In this document: in pieces, positions 51,725 to 60,129 of the stretch
How the letters are laid out: every line of letters starts with the position of its first letter
Position numbering within the stretch: position 1 is the stretch's first letter
NCBI RefSeq assembly: GCF_042684265.1
Contig: NZ_JBHULB010000082.1
Location: 62,001 to 126,000 of the forward strand
Reading direction: 5' to 3'
Length of the DNA stretch: 64,000 nt
From: Croceitalea marina
Lineage (GTDB): Bacteria; Bacteroidota; Bacteroidia; Flavobacteriales; Flavobacteriaceae
The notes under the pieces: model-generated
What the model was told of the DNA's origin: nothing
Seen by the model: only the letters and a program-made list of their open reading frames with translations
The model's database searches: none
Made by a program: the position numbers and the translations under genes

Positions 51725-51753
51725 TATAACAATCGTATCCTTAAATCTCCTGA
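51725..51753 (-). promoter_or_regulatory. ECF-type promoter, copy 2 (fecR-TonB receptor operon)
   Basis: On the minus strand: TCAGGAG (51753-51747), 15 bp, TGTTATA (51731-51725). It directly follows the stop codon of the sigma gene and ends 19 bp before the fecR ATG. One base differs from the -10 box of the other copies. Confidence 0.65.
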
Positions 51754-52278
51754 TTATTTTATCTTAAAATTTTCCAATTCTTTTTTTAATTGGTCAAAAG
51801 CCGAGTAAATACGGTACTCTACAACCTTTTTGGTAACCCCTAATAAATCGGCAATTTCTTGATGTTTTTTACCCTCTACCTTGTTTAACAGAAAAGCCGT
51901 TCGCTGTTCTTCAGACAATTTAGAAAGTACTTCTTGATACTTTTTCAGGTATTGTTCTTTTTCAAGAATAAACTCCGGATTCTCATTGGTGTATTGCTTA
52001 GGAGATTCATTTTTATATTTAAGCACTACCTTTTGGTGTTTTACCTCGTTAAGCATAAGATTATTGGCAGTAGTAAACAAAAAGCTCTTTGCCTTATCGG
52101 AAGTCACTTTGCTACAATTTTCCCAAAGTTTGGCAAAAGCATCTTGCGCTTTATCTGCCGGATTAAGATTTTCTCCATACCTGTAATAGAGAAAATCCTG
52201 AAGGTTTTTTATGTACTTATTATATATGTTTTCAAATAAAGTCTCATTACAAATATCTAAATGCAGGTCTTTTTTCAA
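51754..52278 (-). CDS. ECF RNA polymerase sigma factor
   Basis: A 174-aa sigma-70 family protein with only regions 2 and 4. Region 2: IYNKYIKNLQDFLYYRYG, DKAQDAFAKLWENC and FLFTTANNLMLNEVKHQK. Region 4: LSKLSEEQRTAFLLNKVEGKKHQEIADLLGVTKKVVEYRIYSAF (helix-turn-helix). The order sigma, fecR, TonB receptor on one strand is the standard FecI/FecR surface-signalling unit of Bacteroidota. Its own promoter is not evident in the 113 bp shared with the divergent acidic lipoprotein gene. Confidence 0.93.
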   Translation of the reverse strand: MKKDLHLDICNETLFENIYNKYIKNLQDFLYYRYGENLNPADKAQDAFAKLWENCSKVTSDKAKSFLFTTANNLMLNEVKHQKVVLKYKNESPKQYTNENPEFILEKEQYLKKYQEVLSKLSEEQRTAFLLNKVEGKKHQEIADLLGVTKKVVEYRIYSAFDQLKKELENFKIK

Positions 52279-52330
52279 CAGGTATGCCTTTTTGTTCTAT
52301 AAAAGTAGAAAAACTTTTCTCAAAAAATTT

Positions 52331-52359
52331 TCAGGAGTTTTAAACGTTAAGTTGTTTTA
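52331..52359 (+). promoter_or_regulatory. ECF-type promoter, copy 3 (acidic lipoprotein)
   Basis: TCAGGAG (52331-52337), 15 bp, TGTTTTA (52353-52359), ending 32 bp before the lipoprotein ATG. Also shares extra flanking bases with copy 1 (TTTT before, GTTGTTTTA at the -10). Confidence 0.7.
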
Positions 52360-52391
52360 GTTGTGGTAATACTATTAAAAATAGACCAAAG

Positions 52392-53471
52392 ATGAAAACT
52401 GTCAGTAGAATTTTAGTTGCCTTTGTACTTGTTTTGAGTTTATTACAAACCTCATGCAGAAAAGAGGAATTCGAATTTGTGGGTACTCCTCCAGAGGATG
52501 GGTTAAGTTCAAATTCTACCGTAGCTAACCTATTGATTAGAACGACCTTAAAAGATGGTTCTATTGATAATATTGTAGATGGCGCAAGTTGTTTTTCTGT
52601 TGCATTACCACTTACGGTTATTGCCAATGGCAACACGCTTACTATCACCGATGAAGATGGTTATGACGAAATAGAATTTATATTTGAAGAGCGTGATGAT
52701 GACGATGATATCCTAGAAATAATTTTTCCTATTACCCTTATTTTCGCTGATTATACCGAAGAAGAAGTAAACAATCAGACAGATTTTGATGCTTTCGTAA
52801 GTAGTTGTGGTGGTGAAAACCAAGTCGATGATGATATTGAATGCATAGACCTTATCTACCCCGTTGCACTTACCACCTTTAATACCAATAGTGAGCGGTT
52901 CAATTCGTTTTCAATAGTAAACGACAAGGTTTTATTCAACTTTATTACCAACCTGGACAAAAACGATGTCGTCGACATAACATTTCCGTTGAACTTACTA
53001 TTGAGTAATGGAGATGAACTACAAGTTTTTGATCTTCAAGAGTTGGAAAATAGTATTGCCGATGCATCTAATAATTGTGATGAAGATGATGATAACAATT
53101 TTGACGATGATGATTGTCAAGGTTGTAATGAAGATGAAATAAAAGAACTCTTCCTTTCATGTGATGATTGGATAGTAGATAGTTTAAGGCGTGATAATAT
53201 GTTTTTACAAACACAGTATGAGGACTTATCTTTTCACTTTCAAGAGAATGATATTCTTGTGGTCACATCATCTACGGAAACTTTCACTGGAAATTGGTTC
53301 GTGACAGAAGCGGCCGATAATATTATTCAGATAGAAATTGTAGTTCCCGGGCTTGAGGACTTTAATGGTGTTTGGGATGTGAATGAGGTTGCCTTAGTCA
53401 ATAGTCAAGGAAAAGTAAATTTACTTGCTGGCAATGATAGATTGCGTTTTGCAAACAATTGTTCCAATTAA
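52392..53471 (+). CDS. acidic Asp-rich lipoprotein of the ECF unit
   Basis: A 359-aa protein with a lipoprotein signal (LVLSLLQTSCRKEE, lipidated Cys22). The mature part holds two related segments: CFSVALPLTVIANGNTLTI (about 69-87) and CIDLIYPVALTTFNTNSERF (about 151-170), each followed by a strand-rich region, and Asp clusters (ERDDDDDILE, NCDEDDDNNFDDDDCQGC) that could bind calcium or other cations. The C-terminal third (about 255-355) is a lipocalin-like FTGNW...GVWDV domain. Divergent from the sigma gene and behind a matching ECF promoter, it is probably a regulon member; a cation- or ligand-binding role is inference. Not a recognised family. Confidence 0.75.
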   Translation: MKTVSRILVAFVLVLSLLQTSCRKEEFEFVGTPPEDGLSSNSTVANLLIRTTLKDGSIDNIVDGASCFSVALPLTVIANGNTLTITDEDGYDEIEFIFEERDDDDDILEIIFPITLIFADYTEEEVNNQTDFDAFVSSCGGENQVDDDIECIDLIYPVALTTFNTNSERFNSFSIVNDKVLFNFITNLDKNDVVDITFPLNLLLSNGDELQVFDLQELENSIADASNNCDEDDDNNFDDDDCQGCNEDEIKELFLSCDDWIVDSLRRDNMFLQTQYEDLSFHFQENDILVVTSSTETFTGNWFVTEAADNIIQIEIVVPGLEDFNGVWDVNEVALVNSQGKVNLLAGNDRLRFANNCSN

Positions 53472-53749
53472 TAACCGAATTTCAGCCATAGTTTTAAAAA
53501 AACTATGGCTAGCTAAACACCATGCCTTCGAAATGGGTGTTCTTAGGTTCGATTTTAATCCTAACCTAACGCTAAGGGATATTACCATTACCCAGCTATA
53601 TAGAAATTTTATTGCGGTAACAAAACGGCAAATCTAAATCTCTTTTAGATCCGTTTTACTTTCCATGTCACTTCATATGTTCTAGACTTTTTGCTTTTCA
53701 TCGACATATTTGAAGGTCATCGAAAAAGTTGACGTTTCATCTAAACCCA
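53472..53749. other. gene-free stretch before the response regulator
   Basis: No convincing gene; a short open frame at 53425-53637 overlaps the lipoprotein end and looks spurious. The stretch holds the hairpin at 53484-53510 and GTCATCGAAAAAGTTGACG near 53716-53734; the ECF-type promoter follows at 53750. Confidence 0.5.
53484..53510 (+). terminator. hairpin after the acidic lipoprotein gene
   Basis: A perfect 11-bp stem AGCCATAGTTT/AAACTATGGCT lies 12 bp after the stop codon. There is no following T tract, so it may act as a weak terminator or as a transcript-stabilising hairpin. Confidence 0.55.
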
Positions 53750-53778
53750 TCAGGAGATAGGTTAAATCAACTGTTTTA
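53750..53778 (+). promoter_or_regulatory. ECF-type promoter, copy 4 (response regulator)
   Basis: TCAGGAG (53750-53756), 15 bp, TGTTTTA (53772-53778), ending 27 bp before the ATG at 53806. Confidence 0.68.
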
Positions 53779-53805
53779 TAGGTGTAAACTAACAACCTAA
53801 ATTTC

Positions 53806-54228
53806 ATGAAGACCATTGTCATTGATGACTGTAAAATGCAGAACCTGACCACAAGTACTTTGGTAAAGAATAATCGAAACTTAGACTTTTTAGGTTCTTA
53901 TACAGATGCTAAAAAAGGTTTGGCCGCAGTTAATAAACTAAAACCAGATCTATTGATTTTAGATGTTGAAATGCCTGATTTAAATGGCTTCGATGTGCTT
54001 CAAAACCTAGAGCATGATTGCCAAGTGATAATGTACTCTACACAAAAACAATACGCTTTTAAAGCAACCCAATTTAATCAGGTCGAAGATTTTTTGACAA
54101 AACCTATTAATAAGACCGAACTTAATCACTCGGTATCAAAACTAGTAAGCAATTCTTTATTCAAAAGATATGAAGGAAATTTTGCTAGTTTATGTTTACA
54201 AAGAACAGATTTTGTTAGGGCTAGCTAA
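53806..54228 (+). CDS. single-domain response regulator (CheY-like)
   Basis: A 140-aa receiver-only protein. Acidic pocket Asp7/Asp8 (VIDDCK), phospho-Asp53 (LLILDVEMPDLNGFD), a Ser/Thr near residue 78 (IMYSTQKQ) and the conserved Lys in FLTKPI. It has no output domain, so it must act on a partner, such as a kinase or the neighbouring ECF unit. It sits behind the fourth ECF-type promoter. Confidence 0.88.
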   Translation: MKTIVIDDCKMQNLTTSTLVKNNRNLDFLGSYTDAKKGLAAVNKLKPDLLILDVEMPDLNGFDVLQNLEHDCQVIMYSTQKQYAFKATQFNQVEDFLTKPINKTELNHSVSKLVSNSLFKRYEGNFASLCLQRTDFVRAS

Positions 54229-54263
54229 CAATCAATCACAATAGTAAATTAATAAAAGAAAAA

Positions 54264-54659
54264 TTAAACCGTTTTCTTTGAAAAAATCTTATCCAAACTA
54301 TTTCTTGAAAGAGGTTTATCAAAATACCCATCTATAAGGGCATGTTCTTTTGCGATAGCACGATCTTTAGAATTTGAAAAGCCAGAAAGTATATAGATTT
54401 CTGGAAGTCTTTTTCCTTTAGCAAGGCTTTGAAGATTTTCTATAAACTCCCAACCATTCATATCGCCCATGATTAAATCTAAAAAAACAATGTCAGGAAG
54501 TTCTTTGTCTTCGGTAATTAGATAAGAGAGCTTTACCAAGGCTTCTTCGGCATTCGCGCAGGTAGAAATAGAAAAATCTCCACTATGTTGTTCAATAACA
54601 TAACGTGTGGCGAATTGAGACACTAAATCATCATCAATAATACAGATATTACGTTGCAT
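54264..54659 (-). CDS. single-domain response regulator
   Basis: A 131-aa receiver-only protein of the long-loop Bacteroidota type: acidic pocket IIDDD near 7-11, phospho-Asp61 (IVFLDLIMGDMNGWEF), Ser near residue 94 (YILSGFSNS) and Lys in YFDKPL. It is convergent with the other response regulator but differs in sequence, so the pair is not a recent duplication. No cognate kinase is adjacent. Confidence 0.88.
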   Translation of the reverse strand: MQRNICIIDDDLVSQFATRYVIEQHSGDFSISTCANAEEALVKLSYLITEDKELPDIVFLDLIMGDMNGWEFIENLQSLAKGKRLPEIYILSGFSNSKDRAIAKEHALIDGYFDKPLSRNSLDKIFSKKTV

Positions 54660-54809
54660 AAGTTCGTATTCGATAATCTGGGGGAGATATCTGTTAACCT
54701 ACAAAGGTAAAATTATACTTGCTATTGCTAATTAAATACTCGTTTTAAGGTCGCAAAGTATCTTTATGATGTAAAAAACGCCTTTTTTAGGTCAAAAGTA
54801 TAAACGTAC

Positions 54810-55223
54810 TTAATGAGGTAGTCGATTTTTTAGCAGACCATAAACCAATGTGCCAAGTAATGCCCCAAAAATTACAAGAAGAATTGGCAAAAACCCAGCC
54901 CCTAACAAGGTATACATAGGCCCTGGGCAGGCACCAGCAAGCCCCCAACCGAGTCCAAACAGCACACCACCTATTGCATATCGAGCAAATGACATTTTCT
55001 TATCTACAATGCTAATTTTTTCACCGTAAACCGATTTTACGCCCTTTCGCTTTACCCATTGGGTAAAAACAATACCTAAAAGCAGTGCCGAACTTATGAT
55101 ACCATACATATGAAAGGCCTCAAACCTGAACATCTCATAGATTCTGAACCATGAAGCTGCTTCAGATTTGAACATTACGATTCCGAAAAATATACCTACC
55201 AATAAATAACTTAAACTCCGCAT
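54810..55223 (-). CDS. YeeE/YedE-family transport protein (small DUF6691-type half)
   Basis: A 137-aa membrane protein with four hydrophobic segments and the family motifs FGLGWGLAGACPGPMY (about residues 93-108). Two half-size YeeE/YedE proteins in tandem make one sulfur-compound channel; thiosulfate or another sulfane carrier is the likely substrate. It follows the other half with a 4-bp gap. Confidence 0.88.
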   Translation of the reverse strand: MRSLSYLLVGIFFGIVMFKSEAASWFRIYEMFRFEAFHMYGIISSALLLGIVFTQWVKRKGVKSVYGEKISIVDKKMSFARYAIGGVLFGLGWGLAGACPGPMYTLLGAGFLPILLVIFGALLGTLVYGLLKNRLPH

Positions 55224-55227
55224 AATC

Positions 55228-55785
55228 TTAAAATATTAAGGGAAAAATAAAATGGACCATAAGCAATCCACCGGCAAAAAAACCAATAACCGCAATTAAA
55301 GATGGTAACTGCAGATTGCTCAAACCAGAGATAGCATGCCCTGAAGTGCATCCACCCGCATATCTGGCCCCGAAACCTACCAAGAATCCGCCAACCAGTA
55401 ACAAGAGGATGGTCTTTGTACTAGAAAACACCCCTTCTCCAAACAAGAGTGCGGGCATGTAGGCACTGCCACCATCTGTAATTCCAAGTTCTTTTAAAGC
55501 TTCAATAGAATCTTGACTAATGGTCACCGCAGCATCGTTTGATAAAAAGTTTATGGCGATATAGCCTCCTAAAACTGCACCTATAGCTACAATTAGATTC
55601 CAACGTTGTGCTTTCCAATCAAACCTAAAAAAATCTGCAACTTTACCCGCACCACCTATGGCACATATTGTTCGCAGGTTTGAAGACATTCCGAAACGTT
55701 TACCCAAAAGAATCAAAATTGCCATTATCAGGGCAATTAAAGGCCCTGAAACGTACCATGGCCATGGCTGAAGTATTTTATCCAT
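55228..55785 (-). CDS. YeeE/YedE-family transport protein (large half)
   Basis: A 185-aa membrane protein with about five hydrophobic segments and the signature GFGARYAGGCTSGHAISGLSNLQ (about residues 138-160), whose Cys is the proposed sulfur relay. Partner of the downstream smaller half. It lies in an operon with rhodanese and MBL-rhodanese genes, pointing to thiosulfate or persulfide import. Confidence 0.9.
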   Translation of the reverse strand: MDKILQPWPWYVSGPLIALIMAILILLGKRFGMSSNLRTICAIGGAGKVADFFRFDWKAQRWNLIVAIGAVLGGYIAINFLSNDAAVTISQDSIEALKELGITDGGSAYMPALLFGEGVFSSTKTILLLLVGGFLVGFGARYAGGCTSGHAISGLSNLQLPSLIAVIGFFAGGLLMVHFIFPLIF

Positions 55786-55811
55786 TCTTAAAATTTAAAA
55801 AGAAGCTATAG

Positions 55812-56186
55812 TTATTCCAAAACCCAATCATTATAGCCGCCGGAATAATCGAATATTTTCTTAAATCCCTTTTCTTTTAGTAATTGTGCAGCTCTATTAC
55901 TTCTACCACCCATTTTGCAATACAGATAAACTGGCTGTTGTTTATCGAGCTCTTGTACTTGTATAAGAAAAGTATCGCGATTAATTATATTGAAGTTAAC
56001 AGCATTGGCAATATGTCCAGCGTCATATTCTTCAGAAGTTCTAACATCGATAAGTTGTACTTTTTTACCAGTGATAGCCGTTTTAATCGCCGCTTTATCT
56101 ACAATTACGATTTCTTGGCCTTCGTTGTTTTGACAAGCAATAAAAACTAATGCCAAGAAAAGAAAGGTGAATCTAGAGGTGTTCAT
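55812..56186 (-). CDS. rhodanese-domain lipoprotein
   Basis: A 124-aa protein starting MNTSRFTFLFLALVFIACQ: a lipoprotein signal (FIAC). One rhodanese domain follows with DVRTSEEYDAGHI and the active-site loop YCKMGGRSNRAA (nucleophile Cys). I prefer ATG 56186, which leaves a 5-bp gap to the upstream gene, to the longer start 27 bp upstream that overlaps it. It should carry sulfane sulfur in the periplasm next to the YeeE/YedE channel. Confidence 0.87.
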   Translation of the reverse strand: MNTSRFTFLFLALVFIACQNNEGQEIVIVDKAAIKTAITGKKVQLIDVRTSEEYDAGHIANAVNFNIINRDTFLIQVQELDKQQPVYLYCKMGGRSNRAAQLLKEKGFKKIFDYSGGYNDWVLE

Positions 56187-56191
56187 TTGAG

Positions 56192-57601
56192 TTATTTTAA
56201 TGTGGTCGGACAAACAAAATCTGTTACCGGAATACCAACCTTTTTTATGGAGGCCATTCCGCCAGCTACATCGATCAAATTATGAATGCCCCTACTTTTT
56301 AAGATAGAAGCGGCAATCATACTTCTATATCCTCCTGCGCAGTGCACATAAAAAGTTTCTTCTTCAGGAAATTCAGACAAATGATCGTTCAAAAAATCAA
56401 GTGGGGTTAAATTGGCAGCATCTACATGCTCAGCACTATACTCCGATTCTTTTCTCACATCAAAAACAGGAACATCGTTCTTAAGTTTTTCTTTGAAGCT
56501 TTCCGCAGAAATACTTTCGACGGTGTCAATCTCCTTACCTGCTTTTTTCCAAGATTCGATTCCTCCATTCAAGTACCCTAAAGTACCATCAAAACCAACT
56601 CTGGACAGTCTAGTAATGGCCTCTTCTTCCGAGCCTTTATCCGTCACTAAAAGCAGCGGTTGTTTTACATCTGCAATCAAGGCACCGACCCAGGGAGCAA
56701 AACCTCCTTTTAAACCTATAAAAATGGAACGTGGTATATGGCCTTTCGCAAAGTCATCTTGATGGCGCACGTCTAACACAATTGCCCCAGTTTCATTGGC
56801 AGCGGTTTCAAAAGCATCAGGTGACAATGCTGTAGCTCCTCGTTCGATAACTTCATGAATATCTTCGTACCCCTCTTTATTCATTTTTACATTAAGGGGA
56901 AAATATTGCGGCGGCGGTAAAAGACCATCCGTAACTTCCTTGACAAACTCTTCTTTGGTCATATTGGCCCGCAATGCATAATTCATTTGCTTTTGATTCC
57001 CTAAAGTATCCACGGTCTCTTTCATCATATTTTTACCACAGGCGGATCCAGCTCCATGGGCAGGATACACAATGACATCATCGGCAAGCGGCATAATTTT
57101 GCTACGCAAGCTATCGAAAAGCATACCGGCCAAATCTTCTTGCGTCATAGTCGCTGCTTTTTGAGCCAAATCGGGCCGACCTACGTCACCCAAAAACAAA
57201 GTATCCCCACTAAAAATAGCATGGTCTCTTCCGTTTTCATCTTTCAACAAATAGGTCGTGCTTTCCATGGTATGACCGGGCGTATGCAAGGTCTTAATGG
57301 TAATTTTACCTAGTTTGAATTCTTGATTATCTTCAGCAATTGTAGCCTCAAAAGAAGGATTTGCGTTTGGGCCATAAATAATAGGTGCTCCGGTTTCTTT
57401 GGATAAAGTAACATGGCCACTTACAAAATCTGCATGAAAGTGGGTTTCAAAAATATATTTGATCTTTGCATTGTCTCTTTTTGCACGCTCTAAATAGGGT
57501 TTTACCTCTCTTAGCGGGTCTATGATGGCAACTTCTCCTTCACTCTCGATATAATAGGCCCCTTGCGCCAAACATCCGGTATATATCTGTTCTATATTCA
57601 T
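56192..57601 (-). CDS. MBL-fold persulfide-dioxygenase-like hydrolase with two rhodanese domains
   Basis: A 469-aa protein. The metallo-beta-lactamase domain (residues 1-235) has the ETHE1-type iron site THFHADFVSGH (His54, His56, Asp58), LHTPGHTMEST and FSGDTLFLGDVGRPD. A first rhodanese domain (about 265-355) lacks the Cys loop (LLLVTDKGSEEE) and is inactive; a second (about 370-465) has HCAGGYRSM with the nucleophile Cys. This is the CstB/PDO-rhodanese architecture, converting persulfides to sulfite or thiosulfate. Sulfite made here could feed the sulfite dehydrogenase downstream in the window. First gene of the four-gene operon. Confidence 0.9.
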   Translation of the reverse strand: MNIEQIYTGCLAQGAYYIESEGEVAIIDPLREVKPYLERAKRDNAKIKYIFETHFHADFVSGHVTLSKETGAPIIYGPNANPSFEATIAEDNQEFKLGKITIKTLHTPGHTMESTTYLLKDENGRDHAIFSGDTLFLGDVGRPDLAQKAATMTQEDLAGMLFDSLRSKIMPLADDVIVYPAHGAGSACGKNMMKETVDTLGNQKQMNYALRANMTKEEFVKEVTDGLLPPPQYFPLNVKMNKEGYEDIHEVIERGATALSPDAFETAANETGAIVLDVRHQDDFAKGHIPRSIFIGLKGGFAPWVGALIADVKQPLLLVTDKGSEEEAITRLSRVGFDGTLGYLNGGIESWKKAGKEIDTVESISAESFKEKLKNDVPVFDVRKESEYSAEHVDAANLTPLDFLNDHLSEFPEEETFYVHCAGGYRSMIAASILKSRGIHNLIDVAGGMASIKKVGIPVTDFVCPTTLK

Positions 57602-57672
57602 TTTTATCGCTTTCTAACAAATTTATTGAAAGTAAAACTTTCTTATTATGACTTATGTCAAATTAACTTCCA

Positions 57673-59391
57673 TCATCGATACTGTAATGAAACTTTTTCT
57701 TGAATTTGTGATTTTCCAATTTTCTTTAAACTATCGGAGTAGGCCTCTGCCGTTCTTACGTAAATATTTTCTTTTCCTATAAACTCTACCAATCCGCTTT
57801 TATGAAGGATATCCCTTGTCGGGCCAATGGCCCCTGCAATTTTAAAGGTAATATCGTTCTCCCTAAGTTTTTCTACAATCTTCTTAAGCTGATTTACGGC
57901 AGTATTATCAATATAGTTTATGGGTTCGGCATTAAGGATAACATATTTTAGCGTTTCCCCCTTTTTTTCAACCTCATTTAAAAGTGCCCTTTTAAAATAG
58001 TACACATTGGCAAAAAACAGTTGTGCATCGAACCTGATCATTAAAATTTCATCATGCACCTCAACATCTTCAGGAAAGCGTTTTAAGTTTTTAAAATACT
58101 CCATTCCCTTTATCTTACCCAAGATGGCGATATGCGGTCTTGAGGTTCTGTTGACCAAGAGTAGTAATGAAAATAATACCCCAAAAATAATTCCCTGTGA
58201 AATGCCTATTAACAGCGTCGTCATAAAAGTTACTACAAAAAGGTAAAACTCATCTTTACCTTGACGCCATAGTTGTTTGGGATACTTCAAATCAATAAGA
58301 CCGTAAACTGCCACCAAAATAATTGCACCTAAAACAGATTTCGGCAAATAGTAAAAGAAAGGGGTAAGAAATAATAAGGTAATACCAACTACAACTACAC
58401 TGATTAAAGAGGCAATGCCTGTTTTCGCCCCTTCATCAACATTGACCGCTGTTCTTGACAAACCGGCATTGGTCGGAAACGATTGAAATAGAGACCCTAC
58501 AATATTTGAAGTACCCAATGCTCGTAATTCTTGATTGGCATCAGTGTGGTATTCGTCACTTTTATCTTCAACGGCCTTTGCAATGGTCATTGCTTCGGCA
58601 AAAGCAATAAAAGCCAATGCCATGGCGGTCGGAAAAGCTTTTACGATTAAGTCCATATTAAATTGTGGCAATAAAAAGCCAGGTAAACCCTTGGGGATTT
58701 GACCTACAATATGAACATCGGTTTCGTTGACCATAAAAAAGTAAATGCCTATAATGGACAAGACCACCACAACCATTGCAGCCGGTAATTTTCGATGTAA
58801 TTTTTTCAGTCCCAAAATCACCAAGATGGCTGCTATGCCAATTGCTAAATCATAAAAATTAGTCTCGGAAATCTGACCAATAATGGCTCGAATCGTTTTT
58901 AAGGTGTTGTTTGTATTAATTTCTAGGCCGAAGAAATGTTTTAATTGGCTAATACCAATAACCAATGCCGCCGCAGAAGTAAAACCGCCTACCACAGGCC
59001 TCGATAAAAAGTTAGATAAAAAACCCAAACGCATAAAGCCCATTACCAATTGAATCACCCCAACAAAAAATGCCAAGAAAATAGCCATACTGATGTAATC
59101 GTCAATATTGGCCAATTTCATTGCCGCCAAACTTGAAGCAACAATTAAGGAATCTAAGGCCACTGGGCCTACTGCTAATTTTCGACTAGAGCCCGTAAAA
59201 ACATAAATCAGGTTTGGTATTAAAGCAGCATAAAGCCCATAAATTGGAGGTAATCCTGCAATTAAGGCATACGCCATTCCTTGCGGAATTAGCATAATAC
59301 CAACAGTAATGCCAGCAGAAAAGTCTCCTGCCAAATAGGCCTTTTTATACTTTGGCAACCATTCTAATATTGGAAAAAAAAGCTTTAACAT
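57673..59391 (-). CDS. SulP-family (SLC26-type) anion transporter with STAS domain
   Basis: A 572-aa permease starting MLKLFFPILEWLPKY; an ATG 21 bp upstream is an alternative. About 11-12 hydrophobic segments with the SulP signature GLPPIYGLYAALIPNLIYVF and SSRKLAVGPVALDSLIV (about residues 45-85), then a cytoplasmic STAS domain (about 440-555; ILMIRFDAQLFFANVYYFKRAL). Members carry sulfate, bicarbonate or other anions; in this sulfur cluster sulfate or sulfite export or uptake is likely. It lies 71 bp upstream of the MBL-rhodanese gene, same strand. Confidence 0.9.
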   Translation of the reverse strand: MLKLFFPILEWLPKYKKAYLAGDFSAGITVGIMLIPQGMAYALIAGLPPIYGLYAALIPNLIYVFTGSSRKLAVGPVALDSLIVASSLAAMKLANIDDYISMAIFLAFFVGVIQLVMGFMRLGFLSNFLSRPVVGGFTSAAALVIGISQLKHFFGLEINTNNTLKTIRAIIGQISETNFYDLAIGIAAILVILGLKKLHRKLPAAMVVVVLSIIGIYFFMVNETDVHIVGQIPKGLPGFLLPQFNMDLIVKAFPTAMALAFIAFAEAMTIAKAVEDKSDEYHTDANQELRALGTSNIVGSLFQSFPTNAGLSRTAVNVDEGAKTGIASLISVVVVGITLLFLTPFFYYLPKSVLGAIILVAVYGLIDLKYPKQLWRQGKDEFYLFVVTFMTTLLIGISQGIIFGVLFSLLLLVNRTSRPHIAILGKIKGMEYFKNLKRFPEDVEVHDEILMIRFDAQLFFANVYYFKRALLNEVEKKGETLKYVILNAEPINYIDNTAVNQLKKIVEKLRENDITFKIAGAIGPTRDILHKSGLVEFIGKENIYVRTAEAYSDSLKKIGKSQIQEKVSLQYR

Positions 59392-59445
59392 TACTACAAA
59401 GATACTATGCATTTATAGGATGATATGTATCCTAAGTCACAAAGG

Positions 59446-60078
59446 CTACAGTTTGATTATTTCAATCTGATTTCGATGCAGTTTTATTGTACCTAGACGT
59501 TCTAACTTTTTCAAAAGTCTAGATATGACAACTCTGGAACTATGAAGGTCAAAAGCAATATCTTGATGTGTACTTATGATTGTGTTTGATTTGGCAATTC
59601 GGCACTTTTCCTTTAAATAAGAAATTAATCGTTGGTCCATGTTCATAAAAGCAATACTATCTACTGTTGCCAATAATTCATTTAAACGGCTATGGTAGTT
59701 ATCAAAAATAAACTTACGCCAAGATTTATATTTTCCTGTCCATTCCTCCATTTTACTAATAGGAACCATAATCAATTCAACATTGGTTTCGGCTATTGCT
59801 GTAATTTCGCTTTTTGTCGCCCCTAAGCAGCAAGTCATTGTTATACTGCAAGTATCACCTCTTTCTAAATAGTACAACAACAATTCATCCCCATTATCAT
59901 CTTCTCTAAGTATTTTAATTGCTCCAGAAAGCAGCAGGGGTATTTTCTTAATAAAATCCCCTATATCAATTATTATTTCACCTTGCTCAAATTGAACTAA
60001 TTTCCCCTCTTTAGCAATTTCATACATGAGATCAAGCTCCAAAATGTCCCCAAAAATCAATTTTAAATCATTCGCCAT
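59446..60078 (-). CDS. Crp/Fnr-family transcriptional regulator
   Basis: A 210-aa regulator: a cyclic-nucleotide-binding-like domain (residues 10-115; GEIIIDIGDFIKKIPLLLSGAIKIL) and a C-terminal winged helix-turn-helix (about 150-205; HQDIAFDLHSSRVVISRLLKKLERLG). It has a Cys cluster (TCSITMTCCLGATKSEI, three Cys at about 76-83) where others have the nucleotide pocket; thiol or persulfide sensing is possible (inference). It lies at the head of the SulP gene and diverges from the ALDH gene, so it probably controls both sides. Confidence 0.87.
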   Translation of the reverse strand: MANDLKLIFGDILELDLMYEIAKEGKLVQFEQGEIIIDIGDFIKKIPLLLSGAIKILREDDNGDELLLYYLERGDTCSITMTCCLGATKSEITAIAETNVELIMVPISKMEEWTGKYKSWRKFIFDNYHSRLNELLATVDSIAFMNMDQRLISYLKEKCRIAKSNTIISTHQDIAFDLHSSRVVISRLLKKLERLGTIKLHRNQIEIIKL

Positions 60079-60129
60079 CCAACTAAATTATATATTTATC
60101 CTATTATACAGCTTAACAAAAAGTTACCA

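Noticed and set aside
53425..53637. 70-codon frame downstream of the acidic lipoprotein
   Set aside because: It overlaps the lipoprotein end in another frame, spans a perfect hairpin and has no recognisable features.
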